A stretch of 64,000 nucleotides of DNA, taken from NCBI RefSeq assembly GCF_900637305.1, contig NZ_LR134365.1, positions 1,295,501-1,359,500 on the forward strand, given 5' to 3'. Source of the stretch: Cardiobacterium hominis (GTDB taxonomy: Bacteria; Pseudomonadota; Gammaproteobacteria; Cardiobacteriales; Cardiobacteriaceae). This document shows, one piece after another, positions 16,351 through 26,693 of this stretch (position 1 is its first letter; the number at the start of each line of letters is the position of its first letter). The notes below the pieces were generated by a model. That model was not told the DNA's origin. It saw only the letters and a program-made list of their open reading frames with translations, and did no database searches. A program made the position numbers and the translations under genes.

Positions 16351-16896
16351 ATGGCCGAGTCAAAAACCATCGCCCGTCCCTATGCCAGAGCCATTCTCGC
16401 CAATGCGACAGATGGCAAGGCGCAGCAACACTGGCAGCAGTTCCTGCATACCGCCAAAGCGGTCATGCAGGCGTCGGAAGTCCCGGAACACCTCGCGCTG
16501 CCAGGCTTCTTGGCACAACTGCAAAACTGGCTGGAACAGCTGCTGAAAAAACAGCGCAAGCAGGGCATCAGCGGCGAAGAACACAACTTGCTGCGCCTTC
16601 TGGAAGAACACGACCGTATCGCAGTATTGCCGGAAATCGCCGACGTCTATGACGAGCTGCTTTACGCGCAAAGCGATACCTGTATGGTGCGCGTAACGAG
16701 CGCCAAGCCACTTTCGTCTGACGACGAAGCGCTGCTGCGCAGCCTGATGCAGAAAAAAACCGGACGCGAAGTCGTGCTGGAAATCCATGAAGACCCTGCA
16801 TTGCTTGCCGGAGTGGTGCTGGAATACGACGGGCTGGTCATTGACCAGACGCTGAAGGGCAGAATCGCCGAATTCGCCCAGAAACTCGATGACTAA
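16351..16896 (+). CDS. atpH: ATP synthase F1 subunit delta
   Basis: The 181-residue peripheral stalk subunit has the conserved N-terminal TIARPYARAIL. The C-terminal family block LAGVVLEYDGLVIDQTLKGRI ends the domain that binds b. Overall length and helical N-domain fit OSCP/delta. The gene lies between atpF and atpA with very short spacers, as expected for the operon. Confidence 0.95.
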   Translation: MAESKTIARPYARAILANATDGKAQQHWQQFLHTAKAVMQASEVPEHLALPGFLAQLQNWLEQLLKKQRKQGISGEEHNLLRLLEEHDRIAVLPEIADVYDELLYAQSDTCMVRVTSAKPLSSDDEALLRSLMQKKTGREVVLEIHEDPALLAGVVLEYDGLVIDQTLKGRIAEFAQKLDD

Positions 16897-16908
16897 GGGA
16901 AACGAATC

Positions 16909-18450
16909 ATGCAACTCAATCCTGCTGAAATCAGCGGCTTTATCCAAGAAAAAATAGCCGACTACGACAACAAAGTCGAAAGCAAAGCCGAAGGCACGAT
17001 TATCAGCCTTTATGACGGTGTCGCCCGCGTCCAGGGATTGCGGCAGGCGATGCTTGGGGAAATGATTGCCTTCCCCGGCGGCGTTTACGGCCTTGCGCTC
17101 AACCTGGAACGCGATAGCGTGGGCGTCGTTATCCTCGGCGAATATGACCACCTCTCTGAAGGCGACAAAGTCACCTGTACCGGACGCATCCTCGAAGTGC
17201 CGGTCGGGCGCGAATTGCTGGGTCGTGTTGTCAATGCCCTCGGACAGCCCATTGACGGCAAGGGCGACATCAAAACCAGTGAAAGCTCGCCCATCGAAAA
17301 AATCGCGCCCGGCGTTATCGAACGCCAATCCGTTGACCAACCGCTGCAAACCGGCCTTAAATCCATCGATTCGATGGTGCCGATTGGTCGCGGTCAGCGT
17401 GAGCTGATTATCGGCGACCGTCAAACCGGAAAAACTGCCATTGCGGTGGATGCCATCATTAACCAGCGCGATACCGGGGTGAAATGCATCTACGTCGCCA
17501 TCGGACAGAAGGCCTCCTCCATCGCCGCCGTCGTGCGTAAACTGGAAGAGCATGACGCCCTCAAGCACACCATTATCGTTGCCGCAACCGCTTCCGATTC
17601 TGCGGCGATGCAATACATTGCGCCCTACGCCGGTTGTGCCATGGGCGAATACTTCCGCGACCGCGGTGAAGACGCGCTCATCGTCTATGACGATCTCACC
17701 AAACAGGCGTGGGCTTACCGCCAAGTCTCGCTGCTGCTGAAACGTCCGCCGGGTCGTGAAGCCTATCCAGGCGACGTCTTCTACCTGCACTCCCGTTTGC
17801 TGGAACGCGCTTCCCGCATCAATGCGGACGAAGTAGAGCGCCTCACCAAAGGTGCGGTCAAGGGCAAAACCGGCTCGCTCACCGCGCTGCCGATTATCGA
17901 AACCCAAGCGGGCGACGTTTCCGCATTCGTTCCGACCAACGTTATCTCCATCACCGACGGTCAGATCTTCCTTGAAACCGACCTCTTTAACGCGGGTATC
18001 CGCCCGGCAATCAACGCCGGTCTCTCTGTTTCGCGCGTCGGTGGTGCGGCACAAACCAAAGTTATCAAAAAACTCGGTGGCGGCGTGCGTCTCGCACTTG
18101 CGCAATATCGTGAGCTAGCGGCATTTGCCCAGTTCGCTTCTGACCTTGACGAAGCCACACGCAAACAGTTGGAGCGCGGTCAGCGCGTGACGGAACTGAT
18201 GAAGCAGCGTCAATTTGCGCCGATGAGCGTCGCGGAAATGGCCGTTTCACTCTTTGCCGCAGAAAATGGTTATCTCGATGAAATTCCGGTCGAAAAAATC
18301 CAGGCTTACGAACATGCGTTGATGCAATACATGCATAGCGACCATCAAGAACTGTTGGACAAAGTGAACGAACGTGGCGCCTATGACGACGAAGTTCAAC
18401 AAGGATTCACCGCCGCCCTGACCGCCTTCAAAGACAAAGGCGCTTGGTGA
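16909..18450 (+). CDS. atpA: ATP synthase F1 subunit alpha
   Basis: The 513-residue non-catalytic nucleotide-binding subunit has the same length as the E. coli protein. The Walker A motif GDRQTGKTA is at residues 169-177. The sequence ends with a helical domain. [17 protein letters not shown] is the alpha/beta family signature with the conserved Arg finger region. It is followed by atpG after 10 nt. The extensive open frame on the opposite strand (16360-18105) is a coding shadow. Confidence 0.97.
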   Translation: MQLNPAEISGFIQEKIADYDNKVESKAEGTIISLYDGVARVQGLRQAMLGEMIAFPGGVYGLALNLERDSVGVVILGEYDHLSEGDKVTCTGRILEVPVGRELLGRVVNALGQPIDGKGDIKTSESSPIEKIAPGVIERQSVDQPLQTGLKSIDSMVPIGRGQRELIIGDRQTGKTAIAVDAIINQRDTGVKCIYVAIGQKASSIAAVVRKLEEHDALKHTIIVAATASDSAAMQYIAPYAGCAMGEYFRDRGEDALIVYDDLTKQAWAYRQVSLLLKRPPGREAYPGDVFYLHSRLLERASRINADEVERLTKGAVKGKTGSLTALPIIETQAGDVSAFVPTNVISITDGQIFLETDLFNAGIRPAINAGLSVSRVGGAAQTKVIKKLGGGVRLALAQYRELAAFAQFASDLDEATRKQLERGQRVTELMKQRQFAPMSVAEMAVSLFAAENGYLDEIPVEKIQAYEHALMQYMHSDHQELLDKVNERGAYDDEVQQGFTAALTAFKDKGAW

Positions 18451-18460
18451 GGAATCCGCC

Positions 18461-19333
18461 ATGTCTAATGCCAAAGACATACGCTCGCAGATAAAAAGCA
18501 TCAAAAGCACGCAAAAAATCACCAAAGCCATGCAGATGGTGGCGGCTTCCAAAATGCGGCGCTCGCAAGATGCCATGCAAGAAGGGCGACCCTATGTGGA
18601 AAACATCCTGCGCGTCATTGCCCACTTGCTCAAGGCACACGGTGAAGTAGCGCATCCGTTTTTTAGCGAGAGCGACAAGCCGGTGAAGAAAGTCGGCTAT
18701 ATCGTCGTCAGCACCGACCGCGGCCTGTGCGGTGGATTGAACATAAACCTGTTCAAAAAGCTGCTGGCACATGTTGAAGAACAGTGTCAGCACGAGCGCG
18801 AACTGCAATTTAGTGTCTTCGGCCGCAAAGGCATCGCCTTCGTCAACCGCATCAACGGCAATATCATCACCACCGTTGATGCTTACGGCGACAATCCGGC
18901 GTTGCGCGACCTCATCGGTGGTATCAGCGCGATGATTGATGCCTACCGCAACGGTGAATTGGATCGGGTCTATCTCGTGGGTAACCGCTTCGTCAATACC
19001 ATGACACAAGAGCCGATGATTATGCAGTTCTTACCTGCGACCATCATCAGCGACGATCACTACGCACCGGAATATTCCTGGGCATACGATTACGAACCCG
19101 ACGCCGAGCAAATCCTCGACAAACTCGCGGTGCGCTATCTTGAATCAGTGGTCAAACAGGCGGTTGCGGAAAACATCGCCTGCGAAATGTCGGCGCGGAT
19201 GATCGCCATGAAAAACGCATCGGACAATGCCGCCAATCTCATTGGCGAGCTCGAATTGCAATACAACAAAGCCCGTCAGGCCGCGATTACGCAGGAGCTG
19301 ACGGAGATCGTCAGCGGCGCTGCAGCCGTGTGA
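18461..19333 (+). CDS. atpG: ATP synthase F1 subunit gamma
   Basis: The 290-residue central shaft subunit has paired N- and C-terminal helices (DIRSQIKSIKSTQKITKAMQM and NKARQAAITQELTEIVSGA) that form the coiled-coil rotor. The middle domain carries the conserved STDRGLCGGLN. GAGGAATCC precedes the ATG. It sits between atpA and atpD in standard order. Confidence 0.96.
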   Translation: MSNAKDIRSQIKSIKSTQKITKAMQMVAASKMRRSQDAMQEGRPYVENILRVIAHLLKAHGEVAHPFFSESDKPVKKVGYIVVSTDRGLCGGLNINLFKKLLAHVEEQCQHERELQFSVFGRKGIAFVNRINGNIITTVDAYGDNPALRDLIGGISAMIDAYRNGELDRVYLVGNRFVNTMTQEPMIMQFLPATIISDDHYAPEYSWAYDYEPDAEQILDKLAVRYLESVVKQAVAENIACEMSARMIAMKNASDNAANLIGELELQYNKARQAAITQELTEIVSGAAAV

Positions 19334-19351
19334 ATGAACGGATTGAATTAA

Positions 19352-20743
<1,392 letters not shown>

Positions 20744-20761
20744 ACCCGCAGGGGACACACG

Positions 20762-21178
20762 ATGGCGAAAACCTTTCACGTCAACATGGTCAGCGCCGAC
20801 CGCCAACTCTATTGCGGCGAGGCGGAGCGTATCGTCGCCACCGCCGACCACGGCGAACTGGGCATCCTCGCGGGACACGCCCCGCTGCTGGCCGTCCTCA
20901 AGGCAGGACAAGTGCGCCTGACGCAAGAAGGCGGCAAAGAAGAAGTCATCTACATCTCTGGCGGCTTCATCGAAGTGCAGCACGAGCAGACCATCATCCT
21001 CGCCGATGATGCCGAACGCGCCGAACACCTCGACGAAGAACGGGTACGCGAAGCGCGCCGCCGCGCCGAGGATAAAATGCGCGACAAGGCCAGTACCAAG
21101 CTGGAACTGGCGCGCGCGCAGGCAGAGTTGGCGCAAACGATGGCGCAACTTGCCGCTATCCGCCGTGCCAAAAATTAA
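20762..21178 (+). CDS. atpC: ATP synthase F1 subunit epsilon
   Basis: The 138-residue protein combines the N-terminal beta-sandwich (VNMVSADRQLY, GELGILAGHAPLL) with a C-terminal two-helix hairpin that can inhibit ATP hydrolysis. It is the last subunit of the operon. The following phosphatase gene starts inside it, which would attach that gene to the atp transcript. No terminator is visible directly after atpC. Confidence 0.96.
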   Translation: MAKTFHVNMVSADRQLYCGEAERIVATADHGELGILAGHAPLLAVLKAGQVRLTQEGGKEEVIYISGGFIEVQHEQTIILADDAERAEHLDEERVREARRRAEDKMRDKASTKLELARAQAELAQTMAQLAAIRRAKN

Positions 21179-21818
21179 GCGACTGACCACCATCCTCACG
21201 GTGCTGCTCTGCCTACTAGCGAGCAGCACCGTTTCTTATGGAGAAAACGCAGCATCTCCGACTATCACCGCCCAAGAACGTGCGGTGCTTTTGGAAAGAA
21301 CAAATCACCTGCACGAAGTCACACCGAGCCTGTATCGCAGTGAACAACTGGATCAAGACGATACTGCCTTGTTACAGGCGCTGAACATCCGCACCATCAT
21401 CAACCTGCGCTACTTCAATCGCGGCGATGACCACCGCAATTTCGGCCATACCGGCATCCGCATCATCAACATCCCGCTGCTGACTTGGAACATTAAGGCT
21501 GAAGAAATGGCGCAAGTACTGTACACCATCGAACAGAGCGAAAAATACGGCAACGTACTGGTGCATTGCTACCACGGCGAAGACCGCACTGGCCTGACTA
21601 TCGGCCTCTACCGCATCCTTTACCAGAACTGGAACACCGCAGACGCAGAAGCGGAAATGCGTCGCTATGGCTACAACCGCATCTGGCGCAATATCCCCCG
21701 CTTCTACAAACCGAAAAAACTCACCGCCGTACGCCGCGCTCTGGAAGAGCTACGCCGTAGCGACGACTCATCAGTTGCACACACGGCAAGCACAACATCC
21801 GGCGAATCTGCCAGATAG
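21165..21818 (+). CDS. Exported dual-specificity/tyrosine phosphatase-like protein
   Basis: From a GTG start at 21165 (overlapping the atpC end by 14 nt) the protein is 217 residues. It begins with a basic n-region and hydrophobic core (residues 8-20) typical of a signal peptide, with likely cleavage near SYG-EN. The P-loop CYHGEDR at residues 135-141 is a CX5R phosphatase motif with catalytic Cys135, and an upstream Asp-rich loop (YFNRGDDH) may supply the general acid. It resembles periplasmic DSP-like phosphatases of unknown substrate. An in-frame ATG far upstream lies within atpC and is not credible. Confidence 0.75.
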   Translation: MPKIKRLTTILTVLLCLLASSTVSYGENAASPTITAQERAVLLERTNHLHEVTPSLYRSEQLDQDDTALLQALNIRTIINLRYFNRGDDHRNFGHTGIRIINIPLLTWNIKAEEMAQVLYTIEQSEKYGNVLVHCYHGEDRTGLTIGLYRILYQNWNTADAEAEMRRYGYNRIWRNIPRFYKPKKLTAVRRALEELRRSDDSSVAHTASTTSGESAR

Positions 21819-21862
21819 AAACTGCAAAAATTGCCTCTTTCTCAGTAAGCCAAAACCCTGTC

Positions 21863-21938
21863 TAAGAACGTGTTCATTGTCTCAGTCTCTGCTGTAAACT
21901 ATCGGCATGAACAGAAAAACCTACCCAAGCGATATCAG
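21863..21938 (+). mobile_element. IS5-family left-end remnant (copy B)
   Basis: The first ~76 bp of the IS5 element (terminal AAGAACGTGTTC through the first codons of orfA, ending at GATATCAG) are present. They run straight into exonuclease III coding sequence. The rest of the element is gone, so this is the scar of an insertion plus deletion. Confidence 0.85.
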
Positions 21939-22343
21939 GCGCGGGCGATTGCAGCGAGCGTTGGCGACGTGCGCGTCCTCAACCTCTACGTCCCGAACGG
22001 CAAAGCGATCGGCGACTTCAACATCACCCCGGCTGACCTCGACGTACACGATCCGGACGCCTGGCGCGACAAAATCCTCTGCTCGGCGCCGGAAAGACAG
22101 GCGCTTGCCGACATCCTCGCCCTCGGCTACCGCGACGCCTACCGCAACCTGCACCCCGACACCGTGCAATACAGCTGGTGGGATTACCGCATGGGCGGCC
22201 TGCGCCGCAACATTGGCATGCGTATCGACCTGACCTTGTGCAGCGACAACCTCGCCCTGCATGATGCCGGCATCGACACCGAACCACGCCACTGGGAACG
22301 CCCCTCTGACCACGCCCCGGCATGGGTGGCTATCAAACCCTGA
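21939..22343 (+). pseudogene. Exonuclease III remnant (xth), 5'-truncated and internally deleted
   Basis: The frame encodes the C-terminal part of an ExoIII/AP endonuclease: VRVLNLYVPNG, GDFNI, SWWDYRMGGLRRNIGMRID and the terminal SDHAPAWV with catalytic Asp/His. The N-terminal half is missing up to the IS5 scar. In addition, VPNGKAI is joined directly to GDFNI. Full-length relatives have about 40 residues there, including part of the catalytic core. The open frame continues into the IS scar (to an ATG at 21870), which could allow translation. The product would lack metal-binding residues of the N-terminal half, so it is called a pseudogene. Confidence 0.8.
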
Positions 22344-22361
22344 AACAAACAAAGGAAAAAC

Positions 22362-23537
22362 ATGACACCCATCCAATACCTCTTTAGCGTTTACGTCAGC
22401 GCTCTCGGCACTATCCTGGGAACTCCGCAAGTCGAACCTGATCCGGCACTGATTGCGCAGCTCGAACAAGAACGCCCCGCTGCTGTCGGCAAAAACGGCG
22501 CGGATGCCCTTTATGCCATTCCCCAAGCCCCGACAGGCGAACTTACCCTATTTTGCAATGTCGACCAGGCCGACTGCCTTGACGCTGCGCGGCAAAACCT
22601 CGTCGCCTACCGCGCAGCCGCCCAACAGCACAAAAAAGCTTGGCAGGTGCAAGAAAAAGCCATCGCTGCCCTGCGGCAATACGACCATTTCCGCTACACC
22701 ACGACCCTCGAAGGCCCGCTACCGCCCTACGACCGGATTTTCCGGCAGCGCATCCTCGCCGCTTACCGCTTTGCCGATGGCGAAAAAACAGCTGCCATCG
22801 AAAGCCTCTGCACCACGACGGCAGTGGGTTTGCACCTCCTCAACAACGACCAAAACGGCCTGTTCCCCGGCCTGATAGCAGCAGGGCTGATTGGAGCAAA
22901 CACGACCATGCTGGCAGAAATGCTGGCCGAAAGCCCGGCAGGAACCCGCCTGCCTGCTATCTGCGACGAAATCAAAGTACAACCGGCGGAAAACCTGTCC
23001 CTATGTCCGCACCTGGCAGGAGAGTGGGAGTATCTATCCGCGCAACAGGCAAGATCCTTGCAAGAAATCCTTGACAGCTTAAAAGACATGGAAGACGAAG
23101 CGCGGCAAAACGGCTTTACAAACACCGCACCCCGGAAAGCCTTCATCAGTATGTTCAAACAGACACAAGCCTATATCGTGCATGAATCCACTCGTTTTTG
23201 CAGCGCCGAAAACAAAGCCGCCGTCGCGCGTGGCGAACTACCCGATCTCAATCCTGATCCCAATGCCAGAGCGCAATATTGCAACCCGTACAATGTCTTC
23301 TGCATCGCTTGGGCACAGGATTACACTCCCTTCCAAGCGCGGCTGCTCAACGTCAACCGCTACCTCACCGCGCTCGACTACCTGCGCCATCCCACAGACA
23401 CCCCACCCGCGGGCTATCACATCGAAAACAATACCCTAACCTTCACCCGCTACCCGATACGCAGAAACGAAGAAGGGATGCAAACCGTCACCCTGCCGCT
23501 GCCCGGCAGCCGGTATAACAACCCAAAAGCACAATAA
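22362..23537 (+). CDS. Hypothetical Cys-rich protein, paralogue 1 of 3
   Basis: The 391-residue protein is of unknown function. After a short hydrophobic N-terminus (residues 4-20, possibly a weak export signal) it has a helical body with conserved blocks: LIAQLEQERPAAVGKNGADAL, MLAEMLAESPAGTRLP, and a C-terminal LLNVNRYLTALDYLRHPTDTPPAGYH. Cysteines recur at matching places in all copies (CN..C, ICDEIK, LCP, FCS, YCNPYNVFC), suggesting disulfides and an extracytoplasmic location. AAGGAAA precedes the ATG by 6 nt. It is first of a tandem array and the most diverged copy. Confidence 0.75.
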   Translation: MTPIQYLFSVYVSALGTILGTPQVEPDPALIAQLEQERPAAVGKNGADALYAIPQAPTGELTLFCNVDQADCLDAARQNLVAYRAAAQQHKKAWQVQEKAIAALRQYDHFRYTTTLEGPLPPYDRIFRQRILAAYRFADGEKTAAIESLCTTTAVGLHLLNNDQNGLFPGLIAAGLIGANTTMLAEMLAESPAGTRLPAICDEIKVQPAENLSLCPHLAGEWEYLSAQQARSLQEILDSLKDMEDEARQNGFTNTAPRKAFISMFKQTQAYIVHESTRFCSAENKAAVARGELPDLNPDPNARAQYCNPYNVFCIAWAQDYTPFQARLLNVNRYLTALDYLRHPTDTPPAGYHIENNTLTFTRYPIRRNEEGMQTVTLPLPGSRYNNPKAQ

Positions 23538-23561
23538 CTGACTAAAACAGAAGGGAAAAAC

Positions 23562-24731
23562 ATGACTCCGTTCATTGCCAACGTTTTCCTCAGCGCACTC
23601 AGCACCATCGCAACCACTCCGCAAGTCGAACCCGATCCGGCACTGATCGCGCAGCTCGAACAAGAACGCCCTGCTGCCGTCGGCAAAAACGGCGCAGATG
23701 CCCTTTTTGCCCTGCCTAAAGCCCCAACAGAAGCCCTTACGATGCCCTGCAATGCCGATAGCAACCAATGCCTGAACGCCGCGCGGAAAAACCTTGCTGC
23801 CTACCGCAAAGAAGCCAAACAGCACCAGAAAGCCTGGCAGAAACAGGAAAAAGCCATTGCCGCCCTGCTGCAATATGGTCACTTCCGCTATCCCGCAAGC
23901 CTCTACGGCAAAGCACCGCCGTATAGCCAAATCAGCAAACAAAGCATCCGCGCTGCCTACCGCTTTGTAGAAGGAGAAAAACAAGCCGCGATGCAAAGCG
24001 TCTGCACCCATGCCACGCTGGGATTACACCTCATCAACACCGCACAAAACCAAATGCTTGACAGCGACTTCGGGGCAACCACCGTGATCCGCAATACCGC
24101 CCTGCTTGCAGAAATGCTGGCGGAAAGCCCGGCAGGTACCCGTCTGCCTGCTGCCTGCGACGAAATCAAAGTACAACCGGCGGAAAACCTGTCCCTCTGT
24201 CCGCGTATGTACAGCGAATGGCACATCATTTCTGAAGTACTGCAAAAAGACATGCAAGAAGGACTGACAAAAATGCCCTTCACAGACGAACAATACCGCG
24301 AGCTTGGCGTCAATTTCTTTCCGAACACCATGCTCACCAGCCTATTCAACCAAGCCGAAGCCTACGCCCTGCAAGAATTCTCGCGTTCTTGCAGCGCAGA
24401 AAATCGAGCCGCCGTCGCGCGCGGCGAACTGCCCAACCTCACCCCCGACCCTAGCCTCAGGGCGCAAAATTGCAGCCCGTACAACGGTCTCTGCATCGCC
24501 GCCGCGAGCTGGGACTACACCCGCTACCAAGCGCGCCTGCTCAACGTCAACCGCTACCTCACCGCGCTGGACTACCTGCGTCACCCCACGGATACTCCAC
24601 CGGCGGGTTATCACCTCGAAAACAACACCCTGACCTTCACCCGCTACCCTGATCGCAAAGACGAAGAAGGAATGCAAACCGTCACCCTGCCGCTGCCCGG
24701 CAGCCGGTATAACAACCCAAAAGCACACTAA
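23562..24731 (+). CDS. Hypothetical Cys-rich protein, paralogue 2 of 3
   Basis: At 389 residues it is clearly homologous to the preceding gene over its full length, with the same cysteine pattern and the same C-terminal end (GSRYNNPKA). The middle region (about residues 210-260) is the most variable. Its 24-bp upstream spacer, including the GAAGGGAAAAAC ribosome site, is repeated exactly ahead of copy 3, so this copy and copy 3 come from a recent duplication of about 1.2 kb. Function unknown. Confidence 0.75.
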   Translation: MTPFIANVFLSALSTIATTPQVEPDPALIAQLEQERPAAVGKNGADALFALPKAPTEALTMPCNADSNQCLNAARKNLAAYRKEAKQHQKAWQKQEKAIAALLQYGHFRYPASLYGKAPPYSQISKQSIRAAYRFVEGEKQAAMQSVCTHATLGLHLINTAQNQMLDSDFGATTVIRNTALLAEMLAESPAGTRLPAACDEIKVQPAENLSLCPRMYSEWHIISEVLQKDMQEGLTKMPFTDEQYRELGVNFFPNTMLTSLFNQAEAYALQEFSRSCSAENRAAVARGELPNLTPDPSLRAQNCSPYNGLCIAAASWDYTRYQARLLNVNRYLTALDYLRHPTDTPPAGYHLENNTLTFTRYPDRKDEEGMQTVTLPLPGSRYNNPKAH

Positions 24732-24755
24732 CTGACTAAAACAGAAGGGAAAAAC

Positions 24756-25897
24756 ATGACTCCGTTCATTGCCAACACGTTTTCCTCAGCGCACTCAGCA
24801 CCATCGCAACCACTCCGCAAGTCGAACCCGATCCGGCACTGATCGCGCAACTCGAACAAGAACGCCCCGTTGCCGTCGGCAAAAATGGCGCGGATGCCCT
24901 CTTTGCCCTGCCCAAGGTTCCTACTGTACCGGCACTTCAATGTCAGACAGACAGTACCGATTGCCTTGCTAAAGCGAGAGAGAACCTCGCTACCTACCAC
25001 AAAGAAGCCACACAGCACCAAAAAGCCTGGCAGAAACAGGAAAAAGCCATTGCCGCCCTGCTGCAATATGGACACTTCCGCTACCTTGCCAATTTGGACG
25101 CACCGCCTTACGGGCACATGATTAGCGAACGCTTCCGTGCTACTTACCGCTTTGTGGATGGAGAAAAAGAAGCGGCGATGCAAAGCGTTTGCACCGATGC
25201 CGCACTTGGGTTGCACTTTATCAACACCGCACACAGCCAAATACTGGATGGCATCATCGGGGCATCCATGATTGGCCGAGACGTGCCCCTGCTTGCTGAA
25301 ATGCTGGCGGAAAGCCCCGCAGGCACCCGCCTGCCCGCTGCCTGCGACGAAGTCAAAGTGCAGCCTGCGGAAAACCTGTCCCTGTGTCCGCGTATGTACG
25401 GTGAATGGCGCGGCATGTCTGAACGGTTACAGAATGCCCTGCAAGCAGAGGAGTTGAAGAAAAACGACGAAAAACTCTACAAAGAATCCGGCATAGATCC
25501 CAAAACCCACATTATCGCTGCTAGTTTTCGGCAACAAACCCTCGCCTACGCCTTGCATAAAGTCGCGCGTGCCTGTACGGCGGAGGCGAAAGCTGCCGTC
25601 GCACGTGGCGAGTTGCCCGACCTTAGCGCGAGCATTGAGGCTAAAGCGCAATATTGCAGCCCATACAACGGCATCTGCATCGCCATAGAAGGGTTGGACT
25701 ACACCCGCTACCAAGCGCGCCTGCTCAACGTCAACCGCTACCTTACCGCGCTGGACTACCTACGCCACCCCACGGATCCCCCACCGGCAGGCTATCACAT
25801 CGAAAATAACACCCTGACCTTCACCCGCTACCCTGATCACGAAGACGAAGAAGGGATGCAAACCGTCACCCTGCCGCTGCCCGGCAGTCGTTTATAG
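24756..25897 (+). pseudogene. Hypothetical Cys-rich protein, paralogue 3, frameshifted and 3'-truncated
   Basis: The ATG and first seven codons match copy 2. An extra two bases (AACACG for AACG) near 24777 then throw the frame, giving a stop after 28 codons. The remainder of the gene stays open in another frame and retains the family blocks and cysteines. An internal ATG at 25094 could still start a 267-residue product. The end is also altered: the terminal NNPKA segment is lost because a 105-bp repeat element starts in the codon after GSRL and supplies the TAG stop. Both lesions suggest decay. Confidence 0.75.
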
Positions 25898-25997
25898 CGG
25901 GCCCCATTTGTATTCCATGCAACAATCCGCAGAAGAAAATCCTTGCTTCTGCGGAAAGCGGGGCAGGCATGCATGGAATACAAATGGGATGGCTATA
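25893..25997. mobile_element. MITE-like element with TATAGC termini (105 bp)
   Basis: The ends are inverted repeats beginning TATAGC and sharing CCATTTGTATTCCATGC. Inside is a second inverted pair (CCGCAGAAG and CTTCTGCGG). There is no ORF. Its TATAGC ends and size match the element at 42661-42767. It contributes the stop codon of the preceding gene copy. Confidence 0.7.
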
Positions 25998-26012
25998 CAT
26001 TAAGGAGTAATC

Positions 26013-26687
26013 ATGACAACCCAAATGAAAAAAGACACTTGGAAAGCCATCATTATTGGCGCGACAGGCGCAACCGGGCGGGAATTGCTGGCGCAATTAC
26101 TCGCGCATCCGCCATGCACACAAGTGGATATTTTCGTCCGCCGTGCGCCCACGTTTCAGCATGAAAAATTGCGTGTGCATATCGTCGATTTTATGCAGCC
26201 GGAAACTTGGGCAAGCGAAGTGCAGGGCGATATTCTCTTTTCCTGTCTGGGAACGACGCTAAAGGATATGGGCAGCAAAGAAGCGCAATGGCGCATTGAT
26301 TATCAGCTGGTGTTGGATTTCGCTCGCGCAGCGCGGCAAAACGGCGTCGATAAAATGGTATTGGTATCTGCCGCGGGCGCGAATGCGGCTTCCCGCATTT
26401 TCTATTCGCGCATGAAAGGGGCTTTGGAAAATGCGATAGCCACTCTGGGATTTTCTTCGCTATGGATTTTTCGCCCGCCGTTATTGTTGCGTCCTGATAG
26501 CCGTCGCCCGATGGAAATCTGGAGCGCGCGAATCTTGCGCGGGCTAAATGCCATGGGGTTTATGAAAAATCAGCGCCCGTTACCGGTCGCGCAATTGGCG
26601 CAGGCGATGATTGCTGCCGTTGAAGAATCCCCTGAAATGCCAGCTATATTCAAGGCTAAAGACATTCGCGCCTTGTTGGGCGAGTAA
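26013..26687 (+). CDS. NAD(P)-binding Rossmann protein (HTATIP2/YwnB-like)
   Basis: The 224-residue atypical short-chain dehydrogenase has the nucleotide-binding motif IIIGATGATGRELL at residues 13-26. The later VLVSAAGANAASRIFYSRMKGALE places a Tyr and Lys (YSRMK) at the SDR active-site position. It resembles the oxidoreductase HTATIP2/CC3 and bacterial relatives. Substrate unknown. AAGGAG precedes the ATG by about 6 nt. It converges with the nitroreductase gene. Confidence 0.8.
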   Translation: MTTQMKKDTWKAIIIGATGATGRELLAQLLAHPPCTQVDIFVRRAPTFQHEKLRVHIVDFMQPETWASEVQGDILFSCLGTTLKDMGSKEAQWRIDYQLVLDFARAARQNGVDKMVLVSAAGANAASRIFYSRMKGALENAIATLGFSSLWIFRPPLLLRPDSRRPMEIWSARILRGLNAMGFMKNQRPLPVAQLAQAMIAAVEESPEMPAIFKAKDIRALLGE

Positions 26688-26693
26688 GCAGCG

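Noticed and set aside
16360-18105. 581-codon minus-strand frame across atpH/atpA
   Set aside because: Antisense shadow of ATP synthase genes.
21870-22343. Treating the IS-xth fusion frame as a functional exonuclease
   Set aside because: The N-terminal half of the nuclease fold and an internal ~40-residue part are missing.
25893-25997. Possible CRISPR repeat-spacer
   Set aside because: Only one pair of inverted, not direct, repeats and no cas genes; fits a MITE-like element.
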